From NCBI RefSeq assembly GCF_029227915.1, contig NC_079884.1, forward strand, positions 17,920,001-17,984,000: a stretch of 64,000 bases of DNA. The letters run 5' to 3'. Shown here in pieces: positions 1 to 10,748 of this stretch. The position numbers and the translations under genes are program-made. The notes under the pieces were generated by a model, which ran no database searches, was not told where the DNA came from, and saw only the letters and a list, made by a program, of their open reading frames with translations. The number at the start of each line of letters is the position of its first letter. Position 1 is the first letter of the stretch. Origin of the DNA: Hydractinia symbiolongicarpus. Lineage: Eukaryota > Cnidaria > Hydrozoa > Anthoathecata > Hydractiniidae.

Positions 1-1689
1 TAAACACCATTCATCGGTAAACAAAGTTCACCAGAAAATAGTCTTTTTCGAGGTCTTGTAAAGTAAACCATTCTTTTAAGCTGAAATCGTTGATTTAGAA
101 AGAGCAGCTTATTCCACTTCACATCTGCTTTTAATTCGAAAATTCGTAGTGCCAGGCACAGCAATATTCTTTATCCAACTTAACTAAAAGCAAAGCTTTA
201 ATAAAAAACATCATGCGTTTTCTTTCTCCAGCTGACAAAAAAACTTTGTACGAACACCACACATGCTAGCTACGGCTTCAAAGTTTCATATTCAATTCAG
301 CATGGAAATCTCTTTACAAGTGAGTCGCAATAAATTTATCAGGTTAGTTGTACAATTTTTATCAAGTTCTTATTTCTTTGCTGTTTTATGACCTTGATAA
401 CAAATCTTCAAAAGTAAATATGTTGTTTTTTATCTTATTTTTGTTGTGAAAAACCTTTATTTGTATAAATTTTATTCTGTTTTTTTTTCTCACACAGGGT
501 TTCATAAAACGGTACTCTTGGCTGGTGACCAAAAATCTATTGAAATATGCTCTCCAGCGTACAGCGAGCCATGCAGTATACAAAAATTTGTAGTTCTTAA
601 AGGGGCGTCGAACCGGTTAAAATGTTTACATTCCGTATATCCCCGGCACATATTAAAAATCCGGCAAACGCGTTTTGCGCCATGAACAGACCAGCGCACT
701 TTGCTCCCTGGTTCAATATTTTTTTATATTACAAAGAAATATTTCACCAAGACTCATTCTAGATGAAAACATTACGGAGCTTCATACCGCGCAGGTCTGG
801 GCACTAGCGAAGCGCGGGACAAATTTTTATATCCCCCGCAGAGCTAAGAAAAACATGCAGTATATACGCAGAGAATTATTCACTTTTTCCTTTGTATTTT
901 CACCTTTTAAACTGGTGCGATATATTGATTTTACAATTATTTAAAGGGAGGATACTCAGTATTGACATTAAATTGCATGTTATGAAAGTTCAAGACCTAA
1001 ACTTGGTTATTAATTTAATTGCTTCAAGTTGTGGGGTACACTTATCATGAAAGTTGGCAGTCAAAAGAGAAAGAAACCTTATTTTGGTAGCTAGTTCCAC
1101 CACAAGTTTTAATATTGTCTTAAAAATATCACAGTGCTGATCAAAGAGGAATTGTTAGCATGTCATTCAAGATTTATATAGCTACTAGTACACCAAAAAT
1201 AATGTAGCACATTAAACACAAGTAAAGAAAACAATGGGTTTTTTTTTCTAAACTAATAGTTTCATGCCCATTAAAAAGATACCTAGCTAGCTATAATATT
1301 AAAAAACAATTCCAAAATTTCTTTATTTATGTTTGCTAGGAAACTTTATTTAACTAACCAGGGGCGAAGCTACCTACATTTTTTATAAACCAAATTAAAA
1401 ATTGTCAAAAAGCTGGCTGTATCTGTCTCATAGTTTTTGTTAGCTAAGGGTCACACTGGGTCACTCATATATATCGTAGCCTTATTCATAGAGTAATCGA
1501 TATATAGGTGGTCAAGTGCCAAGATGCTAAAAATAGGATCATAAAAACTCATTTCTAATATCACTCAACTTCAAAAAACATCAAACAGTGCAGTTGGAAC
1601 ACCAACTTTGCCTTAAAAATTGCTACGCCTCAATTTTGCATTGAAATAATTTTTTGGAATAATCTGTAAAGTACAAAAGTTTCGACCAT
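1..1689. other. Non-coding flank, no gene seen
   Basis: AT-rich sequence with no reading frame I can relate to a protein family. The short open frames at 446-685, 502-699 and 675-944 have no recognisable motif and occur on both strands of the same DNA. The only structured part is the dispersed repeat at 771-824, whose inverted partner lies at 6492-6557. Confidence 0.5.
771..824 (-). repeat. Dispersed repeat, copy 1
   Basis: The reverse complement of this segment matches 6492-6557 over about 55 bases. The shared core is the GC-rich stretch CCCAGACCTGCGCGGTATG preceded by CGCTTCGCTAG. The two copies are inverted relative to each other and lie on either side of the LINE. It is probably part of a short non-autonomous element, but I could not define its ends. 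Confidence 0.6.
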
Positions 1690-1699
1690 TATTTTTGGC

Positions 1700-2188
1700 T
1701 TAACGTCCGTTTTCCATGCTAGCATGGGTTGGACGGGGTATATTGATGACCCTCTTCCAATCTGATCTAGACTGTGTTAGATCTAAACTCAACTTCCTCT
1801 GTATCAAGTCTGTCCTTATAACCTCCTGCCAAGTCTTTCCCGGTCTGCCTCTGGGCTTTGCCCCAGGAACTATCAAGTCTCTACACTTTCTTACCCAATT
1901 ATCCTCCTCCATTCTTTCCAAGTGCCCCAGCCAATTCAATCTTCTTATCTGGATAACATCTTTAATTCTACGGAGACTTAGCCTGCTTCTTAGCTCATCT
2001 GAACTCTTTCTGTCTCTCAGACTGGTGTTACACATCCACCTAACCATTCTCATATCATTCCTTTCTAAACGGTCAAGATCTTCTTGCTTCACTGCCCATG
2101 TCTCACTACCGTACAACATAACACTTCTTACACAGGCCTCATACAACCTACCTTTTACCTCAATTGACAGGACTCTGCTAGTCAACAA
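1700..2188 (-). pseudogene. LINE C-terminal region
   Basis: This frame (162 residues) is the post-polymerase region seen in RTE-like elements: VMLYGSETWAVK, then NDMRMVRWMC and RRLNWLGHLERM. It ends with a stop just before a stretch near 1700-1735 that reads like the common end of such elements. It is separated from the polymerase core by about 180 bases with stops. It has no enzymatic motif of its own; its role in RNA binding is only presumed from its position. Confidence 0.75.
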
Positions 2189-2370
2189 AGGAAGTAACTC
2201 TCTGAACTTTTTCTAAGCAGAACCTATCCTGCAAGTAACACTTCTTCCAACACCACCTTCACTGCCCAACATATCACCTAAGTAACAAAAGTTCTCGACT
2301 ATCTCTAACGAGCCACTGTTGTATATCATTAAAGCTGAATGTCAGCTCTTAACCTTCCACTAATACTACT

Positions 2371-2862
2371 TCACTTCTTATGTACCCAATGCTTGCAAGT
2401 TTGACAAAAAATTGAGTTACTACCAACCCCTTTCCTGCAAACTCCACAAGGCCACTTTCCAACTACAAGGTCACACTTGGCTGCAATGCTACTAATCATG
2501 ACTTTACACTTTTCTGTGTTTACCTTTAGCCCTTTCTCTTCTAGTCCTTTCTTCCACTTCTCAAACTTTTCAAATAATTCTTCCATCGACTCTGCTATGA
2601 GATCCAAATCATCTGCATACAATAACTCCCATGGACAACCTGTTCTGAACTCCATCGACAGCGCTTCTAAGACTAGAACAAACAACAAAGGACTAAGTAC
2701 AGAACCCTGATGTACCCCAACATTTACACTAAATTCATAACTAAGTGAATCGCTAATCTTGACACGACTTCTAGCATTGCTGTACATAGACTGTACCATC
2801 GTAACTAGCCACTCATCCACACCTAATTTTCTCATAGGCCACCAAATAACTTTACGCGGCAC
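2371..2862 (-). pseudogene. LINE reverse transcriptase core with zinc finger
   Basis: The 163-residue frame carries the polymerase palm: HQGSVLSPLLF and LLYADDLDLIAES with the catalytic aspartate pair, then NTEKCKVM. At its end a zinc finger begins (WPCGVCRK, then IFCQTCKHWVHKK), giving Cys-x2-Cys, Cys-x2-Cys and a His in a PHD- or RING-like spacing. A zinc finger between the polymerase and the C-terminal domain is unusual for LINEs in general, though I recall it from cnidarian elements. The frame stops here and the rest of the protein resumes at 2188. Confidence 0.8.
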
Positions 2863-3059
2863 TCTATCAAAAGCTTTCTCTAAATCTACAAAGGCAAAAT
2901 AGAGATTCTTTCTCTTTCCTAAATACTTTTCCTGAAGCTGTGTGAGTAAAAATATTGCATCTGAGTGCCACGCCCTGGAACAAAACCAAATTGCATCTTA
3001 TCTATATCAATCCTTTCTCTAAGTAACTTATCAATCACTCTTTCAATAACTTTCATTAC

Positions 3060-3602
3060 TTAATCAACCAACTTCAAACCTCTATAGTTAACCCTTTCTA
3101 ATGCATTACCCTTGCCCTTGAAACAATTCACTATTACACTCGACTGCCACTCAGTCGGAATAGCACCATCCTTTATAATCTGGTTAGCAAGACTTGTAAT
3201 AAGCTCAACTCCAATAAATTCAGATGCTATTACCATCTCTGCAACAATACCTGATAATCCTGCAGCTTTGCAAATTTTCAATTTCCTAATAGCCTCCACT
3301 ACCCATTCTGTCTTGATCTGCATAGCTGGCCCTTCTACAACATTATCATCAGACAAAATATCCTCATCCCAATCAAACTCAGTGTTAAGCAACCCCTGAT
3401 AATAATTCTTCCAAGCTACCCTTTTCTCCTCCTCTGTGCTAGCCAAAACACCTTCATCATTACGTATACACTTCTCACCCACAACATCTTGGTTAGTCTT
3501 CTTCATTTGCTTTGCTATCTTGAATACCTCATGGCGCTGGTCTTCCCTTCTTAACACATCTGCAAATCTGTTTCTCTCTGCTTCTGATTTTGCCTTATAC
3601 AC
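3060..3602 (-). pseudogene. LINE reverse transcriptase, N-terminal part
   Basis: This 180-residue frame continues the LINE polyprotein after the endonuclease. It holds the linker and the first reverse transcriptase blocks: CKAAGLSGIVAEM corresponds to the K-A-x-G-x-D-G-I-x-x-E block, and IPTEWQSSVIVNCFKGKG followed by NYRGLKL corresponds to the W-x-x-x-x-I-x-P-I-x-K-G-x and NYRxI blocks. The expected acidic residue in the first block is serine here, a sign of decay. The frame ends at about 3060 and the catalytic core follows in a different frame after a gap. Confidence 0.8.
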
Positions 3603-3668
3603 TGCTGTATGAGCACGACGCTTAGCTTCTAAGTAAATATTTTTACTACCACCTGACTTCCACTCTTT

Positions 3669-4838
3669 TCAAAGTTTCCTCTTTTCCTTTATACACTGGT
3701 CAACCTTATTATTCCACCACCAGGTCTGTCTATGTCTAGCTGTTCCTTTCGTCCACCCACAGGTAACATCAGAAGGTTCTATAAGACAATTCTTCAAAGT
3801 AGTCCAAGTACTTTCAACATTGTCACTATCACATTGACCATTGTGGGCTAACTGCTGAACTTTTGCACTAAATTGTCTTGCTACAACCTCTTCCTTCAGC
3901 TTCCAGACTTTACGACGGGGCCTGTACTTTCCCTTGGCTTCTTTAACACTCTTCAAGATAATATCACAAACCAGCAACCTATGCTGGGAAACACACTCTT
4001 CCCCCGATATAACCTTCACGTCCTTCACCACTTTCTTGTCTGACTTTCTAACCAGGAAGCAATCTATCTGTGTCTTACAACCACCTGACTCATATGTTAT
4101 CAGCCTACTCTGTCTTTTACTGAATGATGTGTTGCAAATCACCATGTCCGTTGCCATTCCAAACTCAAGCAATCTCTCCCCTTCCTTATTTCTGCTCCCA
4201 AATCCATAGCCTCCATGCACACCTCTATTACCTTCAGATGACTTCCCAACATGACCATTAAAGTCGCCGCCTACCATCACAGGTTCAGTGTCTCCAAACG
4301 TTGATGTGGCTGCTATTAACTCATCATAAAACTTATCTTTATCTTCCTCACTGAGTCCACACTGTGGAGCATAAACTGACAGAAAAGTGACAATCCTATT
4401 ACCTATCAAAAACTTTATCACTATAATACGACTATTAACACGCATAACATCTATTACTTTTTCTACCCACTTCTCTGCAACGAATATGCCAACTCCTCCA
4501 TATCCATCACTATTACCAATCCAAAAAAGCTTATACCTTGCCCTCCTACCTTCCACAAATCTCACTGAAACTCCTTTCCACCTGACTTCCTGAACACAAC
4601 ACATATCAACAGATCTACGTTCTAACATTTCAACTACTTCACCTGCTCTGCCTCTCAGAGTACCAACATTTACACTAGCCATCCTCAACCTAGTGTTATC
4701 AACCCTGTGATGTGATAGCTGGGTAACGATCTGACGATGCTCCCACCTGACATCTGTCCTACCGTGCGCGACACCTTTACTCCTTAGAGTTCCAGCCCCG
4801 TTTACGCAGTTTGTCTGATCAACTATTCTTATGGTCAT
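3669..4838 (-). pseudogene. LINE endonuclease domain (EEP family)
   Basis: This 389-residue frame is the endonuclease/exonuclease/phosphatase domain that nicks target DNA for LINE insertion. Motifs in order are NVGTLRG, the QEVRW catalytic glutamate motif, GGVGIFV, SVYAPQ, GGDFNGHVG, the QIDCFLV motif and a terminal SQHRLLV with the catalytic histidine. The domain itself looks complete. The frame stops near the boundary with the reverse transcriptase, which continues in another frame at 3602, so the polyprotein is broken. The likely translation start is the ATG near 4680 (MASVNVGT) or the upstream one at 4838. It is not a host APE1-type enzyme because reverse transcriptase follows directly. 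Confidence 0.85.
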
Positions 4839-4989
4839 TATTAAAGAGTTTTGGCATTGTTTTACAGCTGGATGCCTTTCTTAGCGCCAACCGTTCACAG
4901 ACCGGATTGGGTGTTTTTTAAAGTGACACCATCACTATGTGGCATTTCATGGGACTTCCACAATCGCCCCTTTAAACTAAGGTATGGTG

Positions 4990-5090
4990 GAGGACGTTCA
5001 ACTCCTCTCTTGTCTCTTAAAGAGACCCTTCTTGTCTCTTAAAGAGCCTTATCGACCCTTCTTGTCTCTTAAAGAGACCCTTTACCGTAA
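4990..5090. repeat. Three-copy short repeat in LINE leader
   Basis: The 20-base unit CTTGTCTCTTAAAGAGACCC occurs three times with small changes. Each copy contains TCTCT/AGAGA arms around TAA and could form a small hairpin. It lies just upstream of the LINE endonuclease start (minus strand), so it may be part of the LINE 5' leader or internal promoter. Confidence 0.6.
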
Positions 5091-5211
5091 CCGCTGTGAA
5101 AATTAAAATAAAATAATATACTGTGGTTAAAATAATTAGTGACTTTAGCTAACTGTTTTCGTCAAATATTTTTGGTTGCCAATTTTTTCTTATGTCAATG
5201 TACCAAAATTA

Positions 5212-5691
5212 ACGAGGGTGCCGATAAGCCGCATACGCCGTAAAAAGTGCGGGCGTTTTCGGGTGAGTTCGGCGTTTTGAAAAAAAATCAAGTATTTGCC
5301 TGAAAACCCCCGAATAGACCCAAACAATGCCCGAAAAAGAAAAGAAAAACAGACACTAATGATTCAAGAAACTATAAAAATTAAAATAAACTTACTATGT
5401 GATAGCGAAGTTCTTAAAAGAACTGTTTTTGATAGTTTAAAATAAGATTCACTTGATAAACATATAAATTTATAACTCCTTTATCTTCAAGCGGCTTCTT
5501 CCAACTATCGTCCGCATGGTATGTTACAAGGAATTGCATTTCGGGAATGTTCCGGGCGAGTTCGGGAAAGTGCGGGCGGTTTCCGGGCGGTTTCCGGGCG
5601 GTTTCCGGGCGACAACCGCTAATTTAATTTGAAAAGTCGCCCGAACTCGCCCTTATATATGCGGGCGTTTGTGGCTTATCGGCACCCTCTT
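5212..5691. mobile_element. 480-bp MITE with 9-bp target duplication
   Basis: Inverted ends read GAGGGTGCCGATAAGCC at the left and its reverse complement at the right (5673-5689). The 9-bp sequence CCAAAATTA lies immediately outside both ends (5203-5211 and 5692-5700), a clear target site duplication. The inside is unusually GC-rich for this window and contains three tandem copies of GGGCGGTTTCC near 5570-5605. There is no coding capacity. A 9-bp duplication fits Mutator-like elements best; hAT (8 bp) is the alternative if the boundary shifts by one base. Confidence 0.85.
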
Positions 5692-5700
5692 CCAAAATTA

Positions 5701-6491
5701 CTATGCTATAACAAAATTGTACAAGTGGACCTTGCCTAAATTTATTCCTGCATTTTACCAAAATTAAGAACACAGTAATACAGTGTAACATGCTATTATA
5801 TATATCCCTTCCTAGGTAGTTATGTAATATTTATATACAATAATTTCTAACGAAAAGTCAAAGCCAGTCATTATATCATTGAAGTGTGTATTTTATTTTC
5901 AATCGATTTCATCTGTGCTTTTTTATATAACTAGTTAGCTATACTTTGCAAATAAAATCCTTTATTAAATGCTTTTCCACGTTAATCCATGTCAACTTGC
6001 AGGTCCATATATAGCTAGCTTGCTAAGCTATAGCTTACTGTAAAAAAACTTCCTTTAAGTCTTTCTATAGCTAGCTGTAATTTTTATTTCTTCTGGCCAA
6101 AGTGCACTGATAATGATAGAATAGTGTTCCTTTTTAACCATTACTTTATTCCTCACAACACAAAATGTATGGTATATGTAGCTTGCAACAGGAAGCTAAC
6201 CCCTAAAACCAACATCAACAATATGTCCTCTCTTGCCTCTCTATAAAAGTCAGTAATTTAAGTTTTCTTCGATTCCAACATCTTACCCATGTCAATATAC
6301 CACAAAGAGGGTTAGCAACACCATTTAAACGTGTTATTAAAAAGCAAAACGTCAGTTAAAGTAAAATATTTGTTGAAGAAACATCAGGCAGGATTTTGCA
6401 TTTCTGCCTATTTTTGCAGCACTAACCAGAATAGTTGTGAAAAACTGACCATGAAAATTATTTGGGCCATCGAGAAAAATGAAAACAAGCC
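5701..6491. other. Non-coding spacer
   Basis: AT-rich sequence with scattered GCTAGC-type palindromes (for example near 6010 and 6070). I see no gene, RNA or element boundary here. Confidence 0.4.
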
Positions 6492-6557
6492 AAAAATTTG
6501 TCCCTACAAAGCGCTTCGCTAGCGCCCAGACCTGCGCGGTATGGAACGCCGTAATGA
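6492..6557 (+). repeat. Dispersed repeat, copy 2
   Basis: Inverted partner of 771-824, sharing CGCTTCGCTAG and the following GC-rich core. It directly precedes a purine-rich simple-sequence stretch. Confidence 0.6.
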
Positions 6558-6639
6558 GCAAGGGCTGGAGAAGATAAAATTTCTAGATATATCTATATGT
6601 TCGAGTCTGTAAATCAATATAGAAAGTGTTGCGGAGAGG

Positions 6640-6835
6640 TTGCCAAGGCAAAGGCATTAAGCACGGCAAGGAAAGGGCACGGCAAAGGCAGGCAAGGAAA
6701 CAGAAAGAGGAATCAGCAAGGCATCGGAGGCACAGGCAAAAGCATAGTAGGCAGGCACCAGAAAAGGCATAGGAAGAGTAGGCAAAGGAACGGTCAGCAC
6801 TGGCAAGGCCAGGGAGCGGCAAGGCTGTGGCAGGT
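6640..6835. repeat. Purine-rich degenerate simple repeat
   Basis: Irregular repetition of GGCAAAGG/GGCAAGG/AGGCA units with very few pyrimidines. Open frames on both strands (6583-6863) are by-products of the low complexity and should not be taken as genes. Confidence 0.7.
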
Positions 6836-7141
6836 ATCTTAATAGAAAATACCCACAACTCAAAGATTATGTATACTCAATATCTCTAGGATATGTATCA
6901 TATTAGGCCAGGAGTATGAACATATTGAGGTGCAAATATTTCAAATTCAATAGTTCATAAAAAAGGTCTCAAATTTATATCAGGTCAATATACAGTGAAT
7001 CATGATAGTAAAATTATGTGCCAATACAAGTATTTAAACAATCGGTCATCTGGATGGCAAAAAGTCTAAAATTCCTCTTTTTCCACTTCGTCATAAAGCG
7101 TAGGTCTCGTGATGATGTTACTCGCACTATTTTAGAGATTC

Positions 7142-7693
7142 ATCACCTTACGCTTGAAAGCCGCGTATGATCTCTTGACCCCCTCTTTTATAGGCTTTGG
7201 AACAGTGTCCACTAACCAGTTGTACCATCCCCGCATCTTATCCCTTACAACCGAACGATTTTTTGACAGTTCCTGTCTTTCGAAGAGGTCCATCTCGGAT
7301 GGAGGTAATAGCCAGTTGTGCCATTTTCGGATTTTATCCCCTACAACCGAACGATTTTTTGACAGTTCCTATCTCTCGAAGAGGTACATAGCCTCTGGTG
7401 TTATTGGTCTGACTGGTTGTATAACCCTCCTCGGTGGCGTCTGTGGCTGATCCTCAAAGCAAAGATACCAATTCAGCCTTGCGTAGCCTGTAGTAACCGG
7501 TTAACCCACGGCTTTTCGCAATATCACGTAATTGTTTCACGGTGTGCGTATTCATTCTCTTTATTGTATGGAAATCATATTGTCGGGAGGATTTCATAGC
7601 GCAGCTACTGCGCATGCGTTGATTGATTATTAACAGTATGCAGAGGAATTTACCTCTAGGTGCGCTAGAACTTTTTTTACTCATTTGCCGCAT
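7142..7693 (-). pseudogene. Decayed SAP/Rho_N-type element protein
   Basis: The frame from 7693 encodes a helix-turn-helix SAP/Rho_N-like segment (TVKQLRDIAKSRGLTGYYRL, then RKAELVSLL) of the sort that binds nucleic acid. After a frameshift near 7455 a second frame continues to about 7142. It contains two copies of a roughly 33-residue unit beginning LFERQELSKNRSVV and ending near WYNWLV, then VPKPIKEGV. The first unit carries an in-frame TAG near 7370 where the other copy has CAG. At DNA level the units form a direct repeat of about 100 bp (around 7230-7290 and 7330-7390). I recall such SAP-plus-repeat proteins from cnidarian mobile elements. It resembles the small gene at 57730, so it may be a stray piece of the same kind of element. 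Confidence 0.55.
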
Positions 7694-9608
7694 TGATTTT
7701 AAACTACATGACTAAACACTGCATCATAGGGACTTTACCTTGAACTTCATGGATAATAACAGTATGATAGGGACTTACTGGATAGTCAGGATTTGTTGTG
7801 GTTGGCTGTGCGCGTGCGCGTGTGCAAGATGTGCGTTGCGCCAGAACATACATTTCTCTATCTCTAAAACTAACATTGGTGACATCAAACTTTCATGATA
7901 TTAAAGTGACATGCCTGAGTTAGGATACATTAAAACTATGATTCTGATAATGTTCTAGCAGTTAAAGAGAAGCAAATTTGAAAGCAAGCATGATCAAATG
8001 TTTAACGGACATTCCCTTATACTTTTAAAAAAGCGCCCCTAGCTTTATGCCATAGATGTTTTTTAATAGCCTAACCATTTCCCTCTATCTCTCCGCGTCG
8101 AGGGTCCTGCCAGATAAGATTATTTCCTGTTTCCGAACATTCATTTAAATCTATCCTACATAATTATAAATAACGACTGTGTTACAAAATTGAGTTAAAG
8201 TCAAACACCTTTGCACAAGAGTAGCCTGATTTATAGTCACACAAAAAAGAATAGTCTAGGTAATCGGCCATTCCTGGCTGTAATGAAAATGTACTTTAAA
8301 AAACTTGGGTGGCCGGAATATAAGGGCACCAATTTTGTAAATATGGAGGATTCGACTTTTGTTAAAAGATCTTGATGATATTTTAGAGGCAATATATAGT
8401 GTTAATTTATAAAACATGAAACTTTTTAAGGAAACTAACAACAGTTGCCAATGGGAATACGTTAAAGACTCTAAACTGTAGCTAGCTAATTTTATACTTA
8501 GAACTTTTAGCTAGCTCAAGTTTTGGTCTTTTTATATTTCGTATTTCATATTTTCAGCTTCTGATTAATTGTCACATGTTTTTGTAAAAAAATGTAAACT
8601 GGATTGTTTGATAACATGTGGCTTATATACATAATATATAGTGGCATCCATACAAAGTTAGCTAGGTTGTTTTTTTGTGGAAAATGTGTTTTGTTTTGAT
8701 GGTTAACTTATTTACCAAAACTTCTAGTGTTGTTGTATTTATATCTGCTTAAATGATATAGCTAGCTACCATTATTTAGCAGAAAGTTCAACAAGATAGG
8801 TCACAATCAAAATATCTTTGATTAGCATCATTTTAGATATGCAAAATTTTAAGACAAAAAAGCTCCCAGGAACGCATATACTTGATTTTTATTCAGATGT
8901 TGAATAGCATACCTTATGGCGGAGCTTATGAAAACCTTCTGAAATAATTCCAAACCGATTAATCCCAGTGACAATTTTGATGACGGCAGTATAAAAACCA
9001 TACTTTTTGTTAAAGGTTAAGTCCTTTCTGTAAAAATTGAAATAATGACTAAACCTTAATATTGTATGGTTTAGAAGGGCTTGATAAAATTAAAAAAATT
9101 TTAACCTATCATCATACTTCCTGAGTTTCTAAATTTTGGCATTTTCGTGGACTTCAATAAACCATTTTTAACAGCATAACGTTTATCACAAAGATACAAG
9201 TGCAGAAATCATTTAATTTAATTCGTTTGATTGAAATAAGTCAGATAGGGCCTAAATAAAACATTTTCTAGGTTTGAGGCCAAATGTCCTATCCAGTATA
9301 GGGAAATTGGATGACTTTGACAGCGCGGTGGTAGAGAATTCAAACTTAAACAAGAGCCTTATGGCGCGAACACGGTTGCAGCACGCACATGATCTTCTTT
9401 GGCCCGTTCAGCATTTGGTATAATTTTTCACCAAAATCGCAGTGTGTCGAAAATTTTTGAACTTATGTGCCTACGCAAGTGATGATGCATTGCACATATT
9501 CGCGAAAACGAATTCACGCAAACTTCCAAAATATCCCGATCCGCCGAAATTTAATCTGAGCAAAACACGGCAAAAATTTAATTTGTTTATCGCAAAAAGT
9601 TAGTGCAC
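7694..9608. other. Non-coding spacer
   Basis: No gene seen. The stretch contains a sequence at 8231-8260 that resembles the terminal repeat of the P-like transposon, and assorted AT-rich DNA. The minus-strand frame at 8256-8441 has no motif. Confidence 0.4.
8231..8260 (+). repeat. P-element-like terminal repeat, isolated copy
   Basis: The sequence ATAGTCACACAAAAAAG followed by AATAGTCTAGG closely matches the left inverted repeat of the P-like transposon at 24025 (CATAGTCATAAGAAAAAAAG then ATAGTCTAG), with the same orientation. No transposase lies next to it, so it may mark a non-autonomous relative or a deleted copy. Confidence 0.5.
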
Positions 9609-9682
9609 TTGTCCAAAAATGGTCATGCGCACAATAAGGCTGCAGAAGTGTTTATCGTGCGTGTGACCATTTTTGGACATGT
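9609..9682. repeat. Inverted repeat (hairpin-forming)
   Basis: GTCCAAAAATGGTCATGCGC is followed about 25 bases later by its near-perfect complement ending TGACCATTTTTGGACAT. The arms are about 20-24 bases. It has the look of the folded end of a non-autonomous element. Confidence 0.6.
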
Positions 9683-9769
9683 GGATTAAATTTTGAAAAA
9701 CGTCATATATGACCTGGGTAAGATTTGCCCGAGCAATTGTGTGTGATAAATGAAAGCCCCGGGCGTGGC

Positions 9770-9998
9770 TATCAAATCCAGTTTTAAATTTACGGACCGA
9801 CTTATGTTAGAGCCAGACCAGGATAACCAATTTTGTATAGGCGTTAGCATTGTGACATCTAAAAGCCCAGACGTGATTCAGAGGTTTTGCCGAACTATCA
9901 AAACCGGAAAAATCGGGTTTTAAATTTACAGACTGACTTGTTGGAGCTAGACTGGAACAGTCAAATTTGTATAGGGTTTAGAATTATGACTTCTAGTA
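9770..9998. repeat. Diverged tandem duplication, about 130-bp unit
   Basis: Two successive units each contain ATCAAA, then TTTTAAATTTAC, GACTTA/GACTTG, a TTGTATAGG segment and GTGACATCT/ATGACTTCT. They are roughly 80 percent alike by eye. No coding potential is seen. Confidence 0.55.
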
Positions 9999-10069
9999 AA
10001 AATATAGCTGTTTTTGTCAAGAAAATGCTTTACAGCTGAAGGTTATATACAGAAAATATGCCAAAAAGA

Positions 10070-10640
10070 TGGATGGCTTGAAATAACTGTTGATAATCAC
10101 TGAGGAGGAATTTCCAGCCAAATACGGAGGATAAAAATGCTTCGAAAAATCTCTCCCCAACAGTGATGATTGATGATTATTTCACTTATATAACTAGTAT
10201 ATATGTGTAGCATAAAACAAATATATTCACAGCTTAATACAAAGCAAGCCAAAAGCATGTCTTGTTACTTTGTTTGTTAGTTACTGCACCACATTTACTA
10301 CTTTAAATAAGCCTTGAAATAACTGTTAGACATCACTTGTGAGAGTGTATATTTTGCTTTAAGGCTGGAAACTGTATACAGAAAAAGTACACTCAATCAC
10401 AGGTGCAAGGAGTAAACAAAACAAAGCAAGTCGTGAAACTATAGTTATATACATTATGAACAAGCCTTAAATATTCGTCAGACATCAACCATGAAGGACT
10501 GAACTTTCTGCAGGCTTGTTCATATGTATGAACAGAAAAAAAAAAGTAACAAAATGTAACAAAATGCAATGCTAACCAGTAACATACATATGCACTGCAA
10601 GACTTGAAATAACTGATCTTTCTGTGTATCTATAACTTCC
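10070..10640. repeat. Degenerate spaced repeat
   Basis: The motif CTTGAAATAACTGTT, often followed by GATAATCACTG or AGACATCA, recurs near 10075, 10312, 10455 and 10605. Spacing is about 130-240 bases. It lies just 3' of the OB-fold pseudogene (minus strand). Confidence 0.45.
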
Positions 10641-10748
10641 AGTTCATATCTAGCAACTATACAGAATGTACTACATATGTGGTGTACAATAGTTAATTTC
10701 AAAGCTTGCAGTGCATCGAAATTTAAAAGCAATGTTTATATTTAAAGT

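Larger units (their letters stand above)
1690..5100 (-). mobile_element. Degenerate LINE retrotransposon (RTE-like)
   Basis: A minus-strand non-LTR retrotransposon reads from about 5.1 kb down to 1.69 kb: a 5' leader with short repeats, an AP-type endonuclease, a reverse transcriptase in two pieces, a zinc finger and a C-terminal region. Stops and frame changes lie at about 3.6-3.67, 2.86-3.06 and 2.19-2.37 kb, so it is inactive. The order EN-RT and the C-terminal GHLERM-type motif recall RTE-like elements often labelled craniofacial development protein 2-like. The clade is a guess. I did not find target duplications. Confidence 0.8.

Noticed and set aside
446-944. Small ORFs at the left edge
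   Set aside because: Mutually overlapping on both strands, no motif, and partly inside a dispersed repeat.
6583-6863. Overlapping small genes on both strands
   Set aside because: The region is a purine-rich simple repeat; frames in all directions stay open by composition.
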